Notes: generated by a model not told the origin, from the sequence alone. 64,000 nt of DNA from Chryseobacterium indicum (GCF_021504595.1 NZ_JACSGT010000001.1:1240001-1304000), one strand, 5' to 3'; positions 41,595 through 50,611 are shown, counted from the first letter of the stretch. Numbers and translations: made by a program.

Positions 41595-43460
41595 ATGGAA
41601 ACTGTACTTCTCTATTTCGGAAAAGTTATTTTATGTTCCGGTGTAACGTTTCTGTATTATCAGTTGTCTTTAAAAGACAAGACGTTTCATCACTACAACA
41701 GATTTTATCTTTTGTCTGCGATGCTCATTTCTTTATTGCTTCCTTTAATAAAGGTCGAAGACTTTACCATTGAAGTAAGCAATGATTTGTATAAGTTGAT
41801 AGATCAGGTACAGAATTTTAATACAATTAAAAACTCAAACAATGATTACATTTATTTTAGAATTATTTTTTCGGCTTTGGGACTTTTTTCTTTCTATTTT
41901 TTAGGAAGATTCGTCTACGGGATTTTCAGAATCCAAAAGCTTAAAAGTCAGTTTCAGAAAGAAAGTTTCGACGGTATTAATTTTTACCATACAAACTTAT
42001 CCGAAGCTCCTTTTTCTTACTTTAAAAATCTTTTCTGGAAGAATTCCATCACGCTGAATTCTGATCTCGGGAAACAGATTTTGAAGCACGAAATGGTGCA
42101 TATTGAACAGAAACACTCCTTCGATAAAATTTTTATTGAGATTATTACCTCTGTTTTCTGGTTCAATCCTTTTTTTCATCTTATCAAAAAAGAAATTAGT
42201 TTAATTCACGAATATCTGGCTGATAAAAAAGCCGTAAAACAATCGGACACGAAAGCATTTGCGCAGATGCTTTTAGCAAGCCACTTTTCCGGAAACCAGT
42301 TGCCTGCAACCAGTCCGTTTCTTAGTTCAAATCTAAAAAAACGATTAAAAATGTTACAAAAACCTAAAACCAAATTCGGGTATGCGCGTAGAATTTTTGC
42401 ATTGCCGGTAGTATTTTCTGTTGCGTTTGCCTATTTAGTAAATGCCAAAAACCAAGAAATTAAAGCAACAAATATAGAAATTGAGAAAGCGGTTTCTCAG
42501 ATTAAAAAAGGAGATAAAATTGTTATTAAAAAAGATACCATTACTCCGGATTCAAAAGATCGAATTGTCGTAACACCAAAAGTGTATAAAAAATCGGAAG
42601 ACGACAAAAAAATAGCAGATTTAAGCAAAAAGATTCAGGAAAAAAGCCAGAATCTGAAAAGTTTAAAACCTGAAAGTGACGAGTACAATAAAAACCTCGA
42701 AGAAATCGGAAAACTATCCGGAGAAATCGGAAAAATTGCAAGTTCAAAAGATTTTCTGAAATCGGCAATGGTGATCCGAATGGACGGAAAAGATGTTAAT
42801 ATCAACGATTATTTTAAATCCAAAGAATGGAAAGATCAAATGAAAGATCTGGAAGAACTTAATATTGAAATTCCTGATATTCCAGAAATGAGTTTTGAAT
42901 TTTCCGATGCACCTCCAAGTCCGCCCAATGCACCGAAAGCGCCAAACGCGCCAAAAGTAAAAGTATACTCTTTCCGTGATTCCAGAGATATGAAATGGTC
43001 GCCGGAATTTGAAAACAGCTTCAATTTTTCCGAACCAAAAGTAAAAGAATCTGCGGCAATGGCTAAAAAAAGAGCGAAACTTGAGAAAGAAAGAGCAAAG
43101 CTGGAAGAAAAAAGAGCCAAATTAGAGGGCGAAAGAGCTAAACTGGAAGCAGAACGAAGAGCATTGGACGGAAACAGAAAAGTGTACATTTATGGCAATA
43201 CTTTCAGAGGTTTTCCGGATGAAAAAGTATTCAGAATCCATGCAGACAATATTAAAATCGATAATAAAAATCAATCTGTTGTTGCTTCGGGCATCAAAAA
43301 TCTAAACGGAGCGGGAGATATGAAGATCTATATTAACGGAAAAGAATCTACCAATGAAGAAATGCAGGCTCTGGATTCTAAAACCATTAAAAGAATGGAT
43401 GTAAACAAAAGAAATGTAGACGGAAAGATGCAGGGTGAAATCCGAATTCAGACTAAATAA
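41595..43460 (+). CDS. M56-family (BlaR1-like) membrane metalloprotease with charged helix domain
   Basis: A 621-aa protein. The N-terminal three to four membrane helices (residues 1-115) and a zinc-protease domain carry HEMVH (H165, E166, H169) and HEYLAD; a further membrane helix is near 262-285. The periplasmic C-terminal part lacks the penicillin-binding sensor of classic BlaR1. It has instead a Lys/Ser/Glu-rich region, a proline-rich linker (APPSPPNAPKAPNAPKVK) and a strikingly regular KRAKLEKERAKLEEK-type helix (about 489-530), predicted as a single charged alpha-helix, then a small beta-rich tail. Presumably it senses an envelope signal and relieves BlaI repression. Confidence 0.9.
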   Translation: METVLLYFGKVILCSGVTFLYYQLSLKDKTFHHYNRFYLLSAMLISLLLPLIKVEDFTIEVSNDLYKLIDQVQNFNTIKNSNNDYIYFRIIFSALGLFSFYFLGRFVYGIFRIQKLKSQFQKESFDGINFYHTNLSEAPFSYFKNLFWKNSITLNSDLGKQILKHEMVHIEQKHSFDKIFIEIITSVFWFNPFFHLIKKEISLIHEYLADKKAVKQSDTKAFAQMLLASHFSGNQLPATSPFLSSNLKKRLKMLQKPKTKFGYARRIFALPVVFSVAFAYLVNAKNQEIKATNIEIEKAVSQIKKGDKIVIKKDTITPDSKDRIVVTPKVYKKSEDDKKIADLSKKIQEKSQNLKSLKPESDEYNKNLEEIGKLSGEIGKIASSKDFLKSAMVIRMDGKDVNINDYFKSKEWKDQMKDLEELNIEIPDIPEMSFEFSDAPPSPPNAPKAPNAPKVKVYSFRDSRDMKWSPEFENSFNFSEPKVKESAAMAKKRAKLEKERAKLEEKRAKLEGERAKLEAERRALDGNRKVYIYGNTFRGFPDEKVFRIHADNIKIDNKNQSVVASGIKNLNGAGDMKIYINGKESTNEEMQALDSKTIKRMDVNKRNVDGKMQGEIRIQTK

Positions 43461-43472
43461 TCAAGTTTTTAG

Positions 43473-43516
43473 ACTCTGCTGATTATTTGAAACTAAATAA
43501 CAGCAGAGTTTTTTTT
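43473..43516 (+). terminator. Terminator between the M56 and GLPGLI genes
   Basis: ACTCTGCTG and CAGCAGAGT form a 9-bp stem around a 19-nt loop, with T8 following. It would attenuate read-through into the GLPGLI gene. Confidence 0.82.
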
Positions 43517-43528
43517 AAAATACAGTTT

Positions 43529-44431
43529 ATGAAATATAAATTACTCCTCTTTTTATTGGCGGGAATTCTTGCCAATGCACAGATCAACCGTTTTTTCTAT
43601 GATTATAAATTCATTCCCGATTTCAATAATAAGGAAGACGTGAAAAGCGAAATGATGTACCTTGATATTGATAAAAACGGCTCGAATTATTACAGCAGAA
43701 CAAAATTTGTTGCCGATTCCACTTCCAGAGCAGAATTGGAGAAGCAGATCAAATCATTTTCCGGAAATATCAGTGTTAACAGAAGAGAAAATCCGGGACA
43801 GGTTTCATTCAAAGTAACCAAAAGCTATCCCGATTTCAAAACATATCTTTTCAGAAGTGTTTCTTCGGATCAGTATAAAATCAGAGAAGATCAGAAACCG
43901 GAATGGAAAATTTTATCCGACAAGCAGAAAATCGGGGAATACAATACGCAGAAAGCTACCACAAGCTTTGGCGGGAGAGAATGGATTGCATGGTTTTCTA
44001 CAGATATTCCTTTTCAGGACGGACCTTATAAATTCTACGGTTTACCGGGGCTGATTGTTAAAATTGAAGATACTACAGGTTCCCACATCATGACTTTGGT
44101 GGGAAATAAAAAAGTTGCCCAAGCTGCTGCTTCAGAAAAAGAACCGGAACTGCCACAAAACATCAAAGTTTTCGGAATGGGCGGAAAGGAAATTGAAGTA
44201 ACGGAAGATCAGTTCAGAAAAGCGTGGAAAGATTATGTAAATGATCCTACTAAAAACATGAGGGAAATGATGATGAGAAATTCCGATAACTCTAAGATGA
44301 CTTTTAAAGTAAAAACTTCAGACGGAAAAGAAATCTCAGATCCTAATCAGGTTTTCAGAGAAATGGAAAAGAGAACAAAAGAATCTCTGGCAAAAAATAA
44401 CAATCCTATTGAGCCGGATCTGGTAAAATAA
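43529..44431 (+). CDS. GLPGLI-family secreted protein (300 aa)
   Basis: Start taken at ATG 43529 (MKYKLLLFLLAGILANAQ), giving a signal peptide; the upstream start at 43487 lies in the terminator hairpin. The motif reads GPYKFYGLPGLIVKIEDTTG, preceded by the family strand GGREWIAWFSTDIPF. The last 100 residues are charged and end PIEPDLVK, as in the paralogue at 45105. Position directly after a BlaI/M56 pair is a recurring arrangement in Bacteroidota as I recall, so regulation by or interaction with the M56 protein is plausible. Confidence 0.9.
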   Translation: MKYKLLLFLLAGILANAQINRFFYDYKFIPDFNNKEDVKSEMMYLDIDKNGSNYYSRTKFVADSTSRAELEKQIKSFSGNISVNRRENPGQVSFKVTKSYPDFKTYLFRSVSSDQYKIREDQKPEWKILSDKQKIGEYNTQKATTSFGGREWIAWFSTDIPFQDGPYKFYGLPGLIVKIEDTTGSHIMTLVGNKKVAQAAASEKEPELPQNIKVFGMGGKEIEVTEDQFRKAWKDYVNDPTKNMREMMMRNSDNSKMTFKVKTSDGKEISDPNQVFREMEKRTKESLAKNNNPIEPDLVK

Positions 44432-44453
44432 TAGGTTAAATATTTCTTAAAAT

Positions 44454-44488
44454 AGGGCAAAAGTAATTTCTGCCCTGTTTTGTTTTTA
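44454..44488 (+). terminator. Terminator after the first downstream GLPGLI gene
   Basis: AGGGCA pairs with TGCCCT around an 11-nt loop, followed by a T-rich run. Confidence 0.7.
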
Positions 44489-44516
44489 TTATCTTTAGAA
44501 CTGCAAATCATAAAAT

Positions 44517-45077
44517 ATGACGGAAAAGGAAAAATGTGCGAAAGGACTTTTGTATAATGCCAATTACGATCAGGAACTTATTGAAGAAAGAATTAAAGTA
44601 AAAGATCTTTGTCAGGAATACAACCTCCTGAAAAATTCTGATGCTGAAGAAAGAGCGGCACTGCTGAGAAAGATTTTAGGAAATGTAAAACAGAACATCT
44701 GCGTTGAGCCCAGTTTCTGGTGCGATTACGGATACAATATTGAAGTGGGAGAGAATTTCTATGCCAATCATAATCTGGTAATTCTGGATTGTGCAAAAGT
44801 AACTTTCGGAGACCATGTTTTTATCGGTCCCAACTGTAGTTTTTACACGGCAAATCATCCCATGGATTTTAAACAAAGAAACGAAGGTCTTGAATCTGCT
44901 CATCCCATTACAGTAGGAGATAACGTATGGTTCGGAGGAAATGTAGTGGTTCTTCCCGGAATTTCTATCGGAAATAACTCGGTGATCGGAGCGGGAAGTG
45001 TCGTAACCAAAGACATTCCGGATAATGTGGTTGCAGTGGGAAATCCTTGTAAAGTGGTGAAGAATATTATGAATTAA
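44517..45077 (+). CDS. Maltose/galactoside O-acetyltransferase-like enzyme
   Basis: A 186-aa left-handed beta-helix acyltransferase of the Maa/LacA type. It has an N-terminal helical domain (EKEKCAKGLLYNANYDQELI), hexapeptide repeats (ICVEPSFWCDYGYNIEVGEN, FIGPNCSFYTANHPMDF) with the catalytic histidine in YTANHPMD, and the closing VWFGGNVVVLPGISIGNNSV and GAGSVVTKDIPDNVVAVGNP. It transfers acetyl groups from acetyl-CoA to sugars; the true substrate is unknown. It lies between two GLPGLI genes, 27 bp before the second. Confidence 0.93.
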   Translation: MTEKEKCAKGLLYNANYDQELIEERIKVKDLCQEYNLLKNSDAEERAALLRKILGNVKQNICVEPSFWCDYGYNIEVGENFYANHNLVILDCAKVTFGDHVFIGPNCSFYTANHPMDFKQRNEGLESAHPITVGDNVWFGGNVVVLPGISIGNNSVIGAGSVVTKDIPDNVVAVGNPCKVVKNIMN

Positions 45078-45104
45078 AAATTTAAACTAAATAAAAAAAT
45101 ATTA

Positions 45105-45947
45105 ATGAAGAAGATCATTATTGCGTTTGCATTGCTATTGGGAATGCTGTTTAATGCCCAAAACAAACGTTTTGTTTATGAGTACAGATTTGTTTCAGAT
45201 TCTACAAAAAAAGATGTATCAATCACAGAATCGATATACCTTGATGTTTCTAAAAAAGGTTCGAAATTTTACAGCAGAGATAAATATATTTCAGATTCGT
45301 TGATCGAGGTTCAGTCGAAACATCAGAACGGAGATTTTTCTAAAATTAATTTCGGAATGGTTCCTTATGTTGTTCAAAAATCTTATCCCGACTATAAGAT
45401 TTTGTTTTTCAATCGTCTGGATATGGATGAGTACAAAGTTTCCGATGACAGGAAAATGGAATGGAAAATTTTACCGGAAAAAGAAAAAGTGGGTGAATTT
45501 AATGCACAAAAAGCAACAACGGATTTCGCCGGAAGAAAATGGACGGCTTGGTTTGTTGCCGATATTCCGATTCAGGACGGACCGTATAAATTTCATGGAT
45601 TACCAGGATTAATTGTAAAGCTGGAAGATCAAACGAACTCTCATTCTTATGTTTTAAAGGAAATTAAAGATTTAAAAGATCAGGAATGGAAAAGTCAGGA
45701 AGAAAATCATAGATTCGGAGCATTGGTTCCTTTAAATCAGGAAAAATATAAAAAGCAGTTTCTGGAGTACCGGATTAATCCGACAAAAGGAATACGGCAG
45801 ATGCTTTCCAGCGGAACCAAAATCATGATGACCGACGAAAAAGGAAATAAGCTGGATGTGGAAGACATGATTCGAGAGCGTGAGAGAAAAGTGAAAGAAG
45901 ATAATGCAAAAGACAATAATTTTCTGGAACTGGATTTACTGAAATAA
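45105..45947 (+). CDS. GLPGLI-family secreted protein (280 aa)
   Basis: Signal peptide at 1-18 (LLLGMLFNAQ). The motif GPYKFHGLPGLIVKLEDQTN is preceded by GRKWTAWFVADIPIQ. It is clearly a close paralogue of the gene at 43529 (shared start NKRFVYEYRF versus NRFFYDYKF, shared AQKATT, shared C-terminal charged tail), so the two arose by duplication with the acetyltransferase gene now between them. Function of the family is unknown. Confidence 0.9.
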   Translation: MKKIIIAFALLLGMLFNAQNKRFVYEYRFVSDSTKKDVSITESIYLDVSKKGSKFYSRDKYISDSLIEVQSKHQNGDFSKINFGMVPYVVQKSYPDYKILFFNRLDMDEYKVSDDRKMEWKILPEKEKVGEFNAQKATTDFAGRKWTAWFVADIPIQDGPYKFHGLPGLIVKLEDQTNSHSYVLKEIKDLKDQEWKSQEENHRFGALVPLNQEKYKKQFLEYRINPTKGIRQMLSSGTKIMMTDEKGNKLDVEDMIRERERKVKEDNAKDNNFLELDLLK

Positions 45948-45952
45948 AAATT

Positions 45953-45981
45953 ACGGCGCGGAAACGAAGTTTCCGCGCCGT
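45953..45981. terminator. GC-rich hairpin between convergent genes
   Basis: ACGGCGCGGAAAC pairs perfectly with GTTTCCGCGCCGT around the triloop GAA. It probably serves as a bidirectional terminator, although the T run is short (TATTTATT). Confidence 0.75.
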
Positions 45982-46007
45982 ATTTATTCTGAAATATAAA
46001 AGATATA

Positions 46008-46661
46008 TTAAGATAATTTCTGAGAATCTGCAACAAACTGAGCCAATCCGCTGTCTGTTAAAGGATGTTTCAGTAAACTCAAGATCGGAGGAAGCGGTGA
46101 AGTAATCACATCTGCTCCGATTTTAGCACAGTCGATAATGTGCATCGAATGACGGATAGAAGCTGCTAAAATTTCAGTTTCATACATATAATTATCAAAA
46201 ATCAATCTGATTTCCTGAATTAAATTCAATCCGTCAGTTGAAATATCATCCAGTCTTCCCAGAAAAGGAGAAACATAAGTTGCACCCGCTTTTGCAGCCA
46301 AAAGAGCCTGTCCCGGAGAGAAAATCAGCGTACAGTTCGTTTTGATTCCTTTATCTGAAAAATATTTTAATGCTTTGATTCCGTCTTTGATCATCGGAAT
46401 TTTCACCACGATATTCGGGTGGATTGCTGCCAATTCGTCCCCTTCTTTAATCATTTCTTCATACGTTGTAGAAAGAACTTCCGCAGAAATATCTCCGTCT
46501 ACAATTTCGCAGATGGTTTTGTAATGATTTTTAATCGCTTCAGCTCCCTGAATTCCTTCTTTTGCCATTAAAGACGGGTTTGTTGTTACCCCATCAAGAA
46601 TTCCAAGATCTTTAGCTTCTTTTATTTGCTCTAAATTAGCAGTGTCAATAAAAAATTTCAT
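46008..46661 (-). CDS. Transaldolase / fructose-6-phosphate aldolase-like
   Basis: Start at ATG 46661 ([20 protein letters not shown]), the standard family start. The 217-aa protein belongs to the short subfamily (type 3B/FSA): [14 protein letters not shown], the Schiff-base lysine K87 in [27 protein letters not shown], and [10 protein letters not shown]. It moves dihydroxyacetone units between sugar phosphates in the pentose phosphate pathway, or cleaves fructose 6-phosphate; the two activities cannot be separated without a structure-based check of the active-site glutamine/phenylalanine. Single-gene unit. Confidence 0.93.
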   Translation of the reverse strand: MKFFIDTANLEQIKEAKDLGILDGVTTNPSLMAKEGIQGAEAIKNHYKTICEIVDGDISAEVLSTTYEEMIKEGDELAAIHPNIVVKIPMIKDGIKALKYFSDKGIKTNCTLIFSPGQALLAAKAGATYVSPFLGRLDDISTDGLNLIQEIRLIFDNYMYETEILAASIRHSMHIIDCAKIGADVITSPLPPILSLLKHPLTDSGLAQFVADSQKLS

Positions 46662-46789
46662 TTGTTTTACAGATTTATTTTGTACAAAGATAATCATTCC
46701 TTTTTGAGTGGAAAATTAATTAAAGATGAGATTCCGCATTCAGGAAGAGTTTCTGTTAAAACAAAAGTGAATAGTAGAGAATTACGATT

Positions 46790-46855
46790 CCCATCCTTCG
46801 GAGGGGTGGCAAAAAATCAAAGAATTTTTGACGGGGTGGTTAAAGATTTACAGTT
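46790..46855 (+). repeat. Dispersed repeat 'GGAGGGGTGGC..GACGGGGTGGTT', copy 1
   Basis: TCCTTCGGAGGGGTGGC, then A-rich TCAAAGAATTTTT, then GACGGGGTGGTTAAA. A second copy with the same order is at 56010-56070. It ends about 40 bp before the DUF1905-like gene. Confidence 0.75.
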
Positions 46856-46893
46856 TTAAAATAATCACTAATTTAGTTAACAATAAAGTAGTA

Positions 46894-47376
46894 ATGAAAA
46901 ACCATTTCACCGCGAAACTCGAAATTATCGGAATTAATCCGTTTGTTTTTCTTCCTGAAGAAATTCTTGCCGCAGTATTTGAAAATTCAGGCAAAAATAA
47001 AAGTCCGATTCCCGTAAAAGGAACAGTGAACGGCAAAGAATTTAAGCAGAATTTAATGAAATATAAGGGAGAATGGCGGTTGTATATTAATGTAACCATG
47101 CTAAAAGATTCACCAAAAAGAATTGGCGAAACACTTTATATTTTTATTGAATATGATGACTCCGAGAGAAAAATTTCTATGCATCCTGACTTGGAGAAAG
47201 CCATCAACGAAAATCCTGTCGCCTTAAAAAACTTTGAAAAATTAACCCCTTCAAGAAAATCAGAGCTGATAAAATATATCAATCATCTGAAAACTGAAAA
47301 AAGCATCCAGAGAAATATTCAGAAAATTATTCAGCATCTGAAAGGAGAAACAGACTTTTTCGGCAGGAAAATTTAA
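46894..47376 (+). CDS. DUF1905 / YdeI-OmpD-associated-type protein
   Basis: Start taken at ATG 46894 (MKNHFTAKLEIIGINPFVFL), because the longer frame from 46828 runs through the dispersed repeat. The 160-aa protein combines a DUF1905 beta-barrel (FTAKLEIIGINPFVFLPEEI to LYIFIEYD, residues 4-95) with the C-terminal helical YdeI-like region (HPDLEKAINENPVALKNFEK, LTPSRKSELIKYINHLKTEK). Such proteins are described as bacteriocin-protection or YdeI/OmpD-associated; actual activity is unclear. Confidence 0.87.
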   Translation: MKNHFTAKLEIIGINPFVFLPEEILAAVFENSGKNKSPIPVKGTVNGKEFKQNLMKYKGEWRLYINVTMLKDSPKRIGETLYIFIEYDDSERKISMHPDLEKAINENPVALKNFEKLTPSRKSELIKYINHLKTEKSIQRNIQKIIQHLKGETDFFGRKI

Positions 47377-47383
47377 TAAAAAG

Positions 47384-47417
47384 AAAAAAGATCCGAAGAA
47401 ATTTTCTTCGGATCTTT
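47384..47417. terminator. Bidirectional terminator between convergent genes
   Basis: AAAGATCCGAAGAA pairs perfectly with TTCTTCGGATCTTT around ATT. Confidence 0.9.
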
Positions 47418-47422
47418 CACAA

Positions 47423-47986
47423 CTATGAATTTAAAGCTTTGCTTAACTTTACAGCATCCTGATTGGTAGGATCGTACTGTAAAGATTTAGCAATATGCTC
47501 CTTTGCTTTATCAGGATTGCTCTGCTGTTCGGAGAACGCTACATAAAAATAGGCATATGCCAGATTTTTCTTATTCTGTTCCACCTCTTCAGGTTTTACC
47601 GTTGCAATATACTTTTCATAAGCCAGTTTTGCATTGGCATCGTCTTTTGCAGACTGATAGGCATAAGCCTGACTATAATAAGATGGAGCCCAATCCGGTA
47701 CTAAAACCGAAATCTTTTTCCATGTATCAATTGCGTTTGTCCAGTCTGAAGCGTCCTGATACGCTCCGGCTAATTTTGCCAAAGCTTCGGTATCTTTCGG
47801 GTTGGCTTCGATCTGTTTTTTTAGACCGTCAATCGTTGGGTTTCCTGTCGACTGAGCGGTTGTTGTAGTTGTTTTTGCAGCAGTTGTACTGTCTGTCTGT
47901 GTCGTCTGCGCATTTACAAAACTTGCGGTTCCTATAAACATCAAACCTAAAAACAGGTTTTGGATATTACTTTTAATCATTTTCAT
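47423..47986 (-). CDS. Secreted TPR-repeat protein
   Basis: Start taken at ATG 47986 (MKMIKSNIQNLFLGLMFIGT); ATG 47980 is equivalent. The 187-aa protein has a signal peptide (to NAQ, about residue 27), a Thr/Ser-rich linker, and two to three tetratricopeptide repeats: PKDTEALAKLAGAYQDASDW, PDWAPSYYSQAYAYQSAKDD and the KEHIAKSLQYDPTNQDAVKL unit. It is probably a periplasmic scaffold for protein assembly. Partner unknown; single-gene unit. Confidence 0.85.
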   Translation of the reverse strand: MKMIKSNIQNLFLGLMFIGTASFVNAQTTQTDSTTAAKTTTTTAQSTGNPTIDGLKKQIEANPKDTEALAKLAGAYQDASDWTNAIDTWKKISVLVPDWAPSYYSQAYAYQSAKDDANAKLAYEKYIATVKPEEVEQNKKNLAYAYFYVAFSEQQSNPDKAKEHIAKSLQYDPTNQDAVKLSKALNS

Positions 47987-48109
47987 AATCTTACATTTTT
48001 CAAGTTGATAACTAAAGTTCAATTATAATTCCATAAACGTCTAAATTTTAGAACCTTTAAACTTTTTTGGAAAATATTAACGGGATTCTATGTTTTTTTA
48101 TCATTATTT

Positions 48110-48138
48110 TTGATTCGCTGCAGATTCGGTTATCTTTG
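48110..48138 (+). promoter_or_regulatory. Promoter of pepE
   Basis: TTG at 48110-48112, 18-bp spacer, TATCTTTG at 48131-48138, 32 bp before the ATG. Confidence 0.7.
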
Positions 48139-48170
48139 TAACACAACGATTATAAGACAAATCATCCGTT

Positions 48171-48863
48171 ATGAATATCATTTTGGCATCAACTTCCACA
48201 CTTTTTGGGGGAGCATATCTGGAATATCTGAGAGAAGAATTAATCAAATTATATGATGGAATCGACGAAATCATTTTCGTGCCTTTCGCAAGACCGGGCG
48301 GAATTTCTCATGACGATTATACAGCAAAAGCACGTTCTTTTTTTGAAACCATAAATATTAAAGTGAAAGGTCTTCATGAATTTGAGGATAAAACACAAGC
48401 CATAAACAGCGCGAAAGCATTTTTTACAGGAGGCGGAAATACTTTTTTACTGGTAAAAACTTTACATGAAGAAGGCTTGATGAATGTTTTGAAAGAAAAT
48501 GTTGAAGGCGGAAAACCTTATCTGGGATGCAGCGCAGGAAGCAATATCGGTGGACAGAATATGAAAACAACGAACGATATGCCGATTGTATATCCTCCAA
48601 GTTTTGATTGTATGGGGCTGGTTCCGTTCAATATCAATCCGCATTATCTCGATCCGAATTCTGAACTTAAACATAATGGTGAAACAAGAGAAACCAGAAT
48701 CAAAGAATTTTTAACGCAGAATGACTTAAAAGTTGTCGGACTTCGTGAAGGCAACTGGATCAGAAGAATGGGCGATAAAATTACCGTTGAAGGAGCCGAA
48801 CTCACGAGAATCTTCGAAAAAGGAAAAGAGCCTTATGAAATCGAACCCGGAACTGTACTGTAA
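48171..48863 (+). CDS. pepE: Dipeptidase E (peptidase S51)
   Basis: A 230-aa class I glutamine-amidotransferase-like serine peptidase. The nucleophile serine is in YLGCSAGSNIGG (the nucleophile elbow GxSAG), and the FFTGGGNTFLL motif precedes it. A histidine in NINPHYLDP fits the catalytic triad. It hydrolyses dipeptides with N-terminal aspartate in the cytoplasm. Full length; monocistronic with a good upstream promoter. Confidence 0.92.
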   Translation: MNIILASTSTLFGGAYLEYLREELIKLYDGIDEIIFVPFARPGGISHDDYTAKARSFFETINIKVKGLHEFEDKTQAINSAKAFFTGGGNTFLLVKTLHEEGLMNVLKENVEGGKPYLGCSAGSNIGGQNMKTTNDMPIVYPPSFDCMGLVPFNINPHYLDPNSELKHNGETRETRIKEFLTQNDLKVVGLREGNWIRRMGDKITVEGAELTRIFEKGKEPYEIEPGTVL

Positions 48864-48939
48864 ATTTTATTTTAATTATATTTGAATTGAAGAATTTGAT
48901 TTGTAATCATATGTAAATAAAATCAGATGCTTTTGCAGA

Positions 48940-49007
48940 CTCAGCATGACATTTCTAATACTAACTGTTTTATTTCAACAGTTTATTTGTAGCATTGTCA
49001 TGCTGAG
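48940..49007. repeat. Nested inverted repeat with TGTCATGCTGAG arms
   Basis: Outer arms CTCAGCATGACA (48940-48951) and TGTCATGCTGAG (48996-49007); inner pair ACTGTT (48964-48969) and AACAGT (48977-48982). The right arm continues as CTTGTCGAAGCA, a phrase I recall as widespread between genes in Bacteroidota. A decayed relative is at 52040-52063. Confidence 0.75.
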
Positions 49008-49044
49008 CTTGTCGAAGCACATCAATAAAGCGATCAAAAGAATA

Positions 49045-49059
49045 AAAATCAAAGATTTT
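49045..49059. repeat. Dispersed palindrome AAAATCAAAGATTTT, copy at 49045
   Basis: Exact 15-bp match to the copies at 15171, 34821 and 35094. Confidence 0.7.
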
Positions 49060-49233
49060 TAAAAACTATGGTGAGCTTTTTCATTTATAATAATCAGCTT
49101 TAAATAAAAGTTTAGTTCTTCTTTTGTGACTTTTGCGGTTAAATAAAAATTTAGACAGACTTAAAACATGCTGAAAAAATAAAGCAGATGCTTCACTTCT
49201 AAAAAGACAATAAAAAGTTTATAAAAAAACGCA

Positions 49234-50604
49234 ATGAAAAAGACATTGGCTGTTCTTACATTATCCACGCAGATTATTTTTGCCCAAAATATTACTCAGA
49301 AACTGGATGAAGCAACCAAAAACCTGATGAATTCTTCAGGGGCAATTTCGTCTAACTTATCACTTTATGTTTCCGATGAAAACGGAAATTTTATCTACGA
49401 ATATCAGGGAAATAAAGGGCTTTCCACAGCTTCTACGCAGAAAATATTTACTGCAGGAGCAGCTTTGGAGATTTTAGGTAAGAACTACACCTATAAGACT
49501 ACTTCATCATATTCCGGAAATATTTCTGGTGGAAACCTGAACGGAAACCTTTTCATCAGTTCAACCGGAGATCCCACATTGGGAAGCTGGAGATATGAAG
49601 CCTATAAACCCGAAAATTTTAAGCAGAAATTAATCGATGCCATAAAAAAATCAGGGATTAAAAAAATTTCAGGAGATCTTGTGATCGACGATTCTTACTT
49701 TGATCATCAGACGATTCCGGGAGGATGGCCATGGAATGATCTTGGAAATTACTACGGGGCCGGAGTTTGGGGGATCAACTGGCGCGAAAATCAGTTCGAT
49801 ATCAATATCAACGGAAATGAATTCAAAAGCTTCTCTTATCCGCTTGAAGGAGTTAACTGGCTGAATGATCTTAAAGTGGGCGGAAGTTCAGATCAGAGTC
49901 TGATTTTTACGGCGCCGCATTCTGACGTTGCACTGATTAACGGAACTTTACCCGCCAAAACGGTTACAGTTTCCGGTGCGGTTCCGAATCCGCCTTTGCA
50001 GCTTGGAGCGGAAGTGAAACAATGGCTGAAAGATTCGGGAATTGATTTTTCGGGGAAAGTGGTTACCAATTCCAAACTGGAAATTGAAGGAAAAAAAGCA
50101 TTGCAGGCTCCGAAAAATAATATTATTCTTACCTACGAATCGCCGACTTTAGATAAAATCATCTATTGGTTTCTGAGAAAAAGTATCAATTTTTATGGTG
50201 AAACTTTAATAAAAACGTTAGGAAAAGAGAAAAAAGGCGATCCAAGTTTTAAAAGCGGAGTAGCTTATTTAAAAGAATTCTGGAAATCAAAGGGCATCAA
50301 TCCGAATATGATTAATTTTGCCGACGGAAGCGGACTTTCTCCCCAAAATTATGTTGCTGCGAAAGCAGAAGTTCAGGCTTTGCTGTACGCCAGAAAACAG
50401 CCTTGGTTTGAATCTTATTATGATGGTTTTCCAACGCACGATAACGGCATGAAAATGAAAAGTGGAACGATGAGCGATACCAAATCTTATGCAGGATATC
50501 ACACCTCAAAAGACGGAAAAAAATATGTTTTCTCCATCATTATCAACAATTATGAAGGAAGCGGAAGCACAGAACTGCAGAAAATCCTGAATGTTTTAAA
50601 ATAA
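49234..50604 (+). CDS. dacB: D-alanyl-D-alanine carboxypeptidase/endopeptidase PBP4-type (S13)
   Basis: A 456-aa periplasmic penicillin-binding protein. Signal peptide at 1-18 (STQIIFAQ). The SxxK motif is S67-T-Q-K70 in STASTQKIFTAGA, the second motif lies in ADGSGLSPQNYV, and the third is KSGT in GMKMKSGTMSD. The PBP4-specific inserted domain is present (ISGDLVIDDSYFD, SGIDFSGKVV). It trims or cleaves peptidoglycan cross-links. Eight bases separate it from the histidine kinase gene, which suggests co-expression with an envelope-sensing kinase. Confidence 0.92.
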   Translation: MKKTLAVLTLSTQIIFAQNITQKLDEATKNLMNSSGAISSNLSLYVSDENGNFIYEYQGNKGLSTASTQKIFTAGAALEILGKNYTYKTTSSYSGNISGGNLNGNLFISSTGDPTLGSWRYEAYKPENFKQKLIDAIKKSGIKKISGDLVIDDSYFDHQTIPGGWPWNDLGNYYGAGVWGINWRENQFDININGNEFKSFSYPLEGVNWLNDLKVGGSSDQSLIFTAPHSDVALINGTLPAKTVTVSGAVPNPPLQLGAEVKQWLKDSGIDFSGKVVTNSKLEIEGKKALQAPKNNIILTYESPTLDKIIYWFLRKSINFYGETLIKTLGKEKKGDPSFKSGVAYLKEFWKSKGINPNMINFADGSGLSPQNYVAAKAEVQALLYARKQPWFESYYDGFPTHDNGMKMKSGTMSDTKSYAGYHTSKDGKKYVFSIIINNYEGSGSTELQKILNVLK

Positions 50605-50611
50605 ATTTGCC

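Larger units (their letters stand above)
48864..49233. other. Gene-free segment with dispersed repeats
   Basis: About 370 bp between pepE and the PBP4 gene. It holds the nested hairpin at 48940-49007 and a copy of the AAAATCAAAGATTTT palindrome, followed by TTTGTGACTTTTGCGGTTAAA, resembling the flank of the 15171 copy. No ORF or clear promoter is seen. Confidence 0.6.

Noticed and set aside
45953..45981. GC-rich hairpin with GAA loop as a third copy of the structured element
   Set aside because: It lacks both conserved flanks and the GCGGCGGC tip, and its position between convergent genes fits a terminator.
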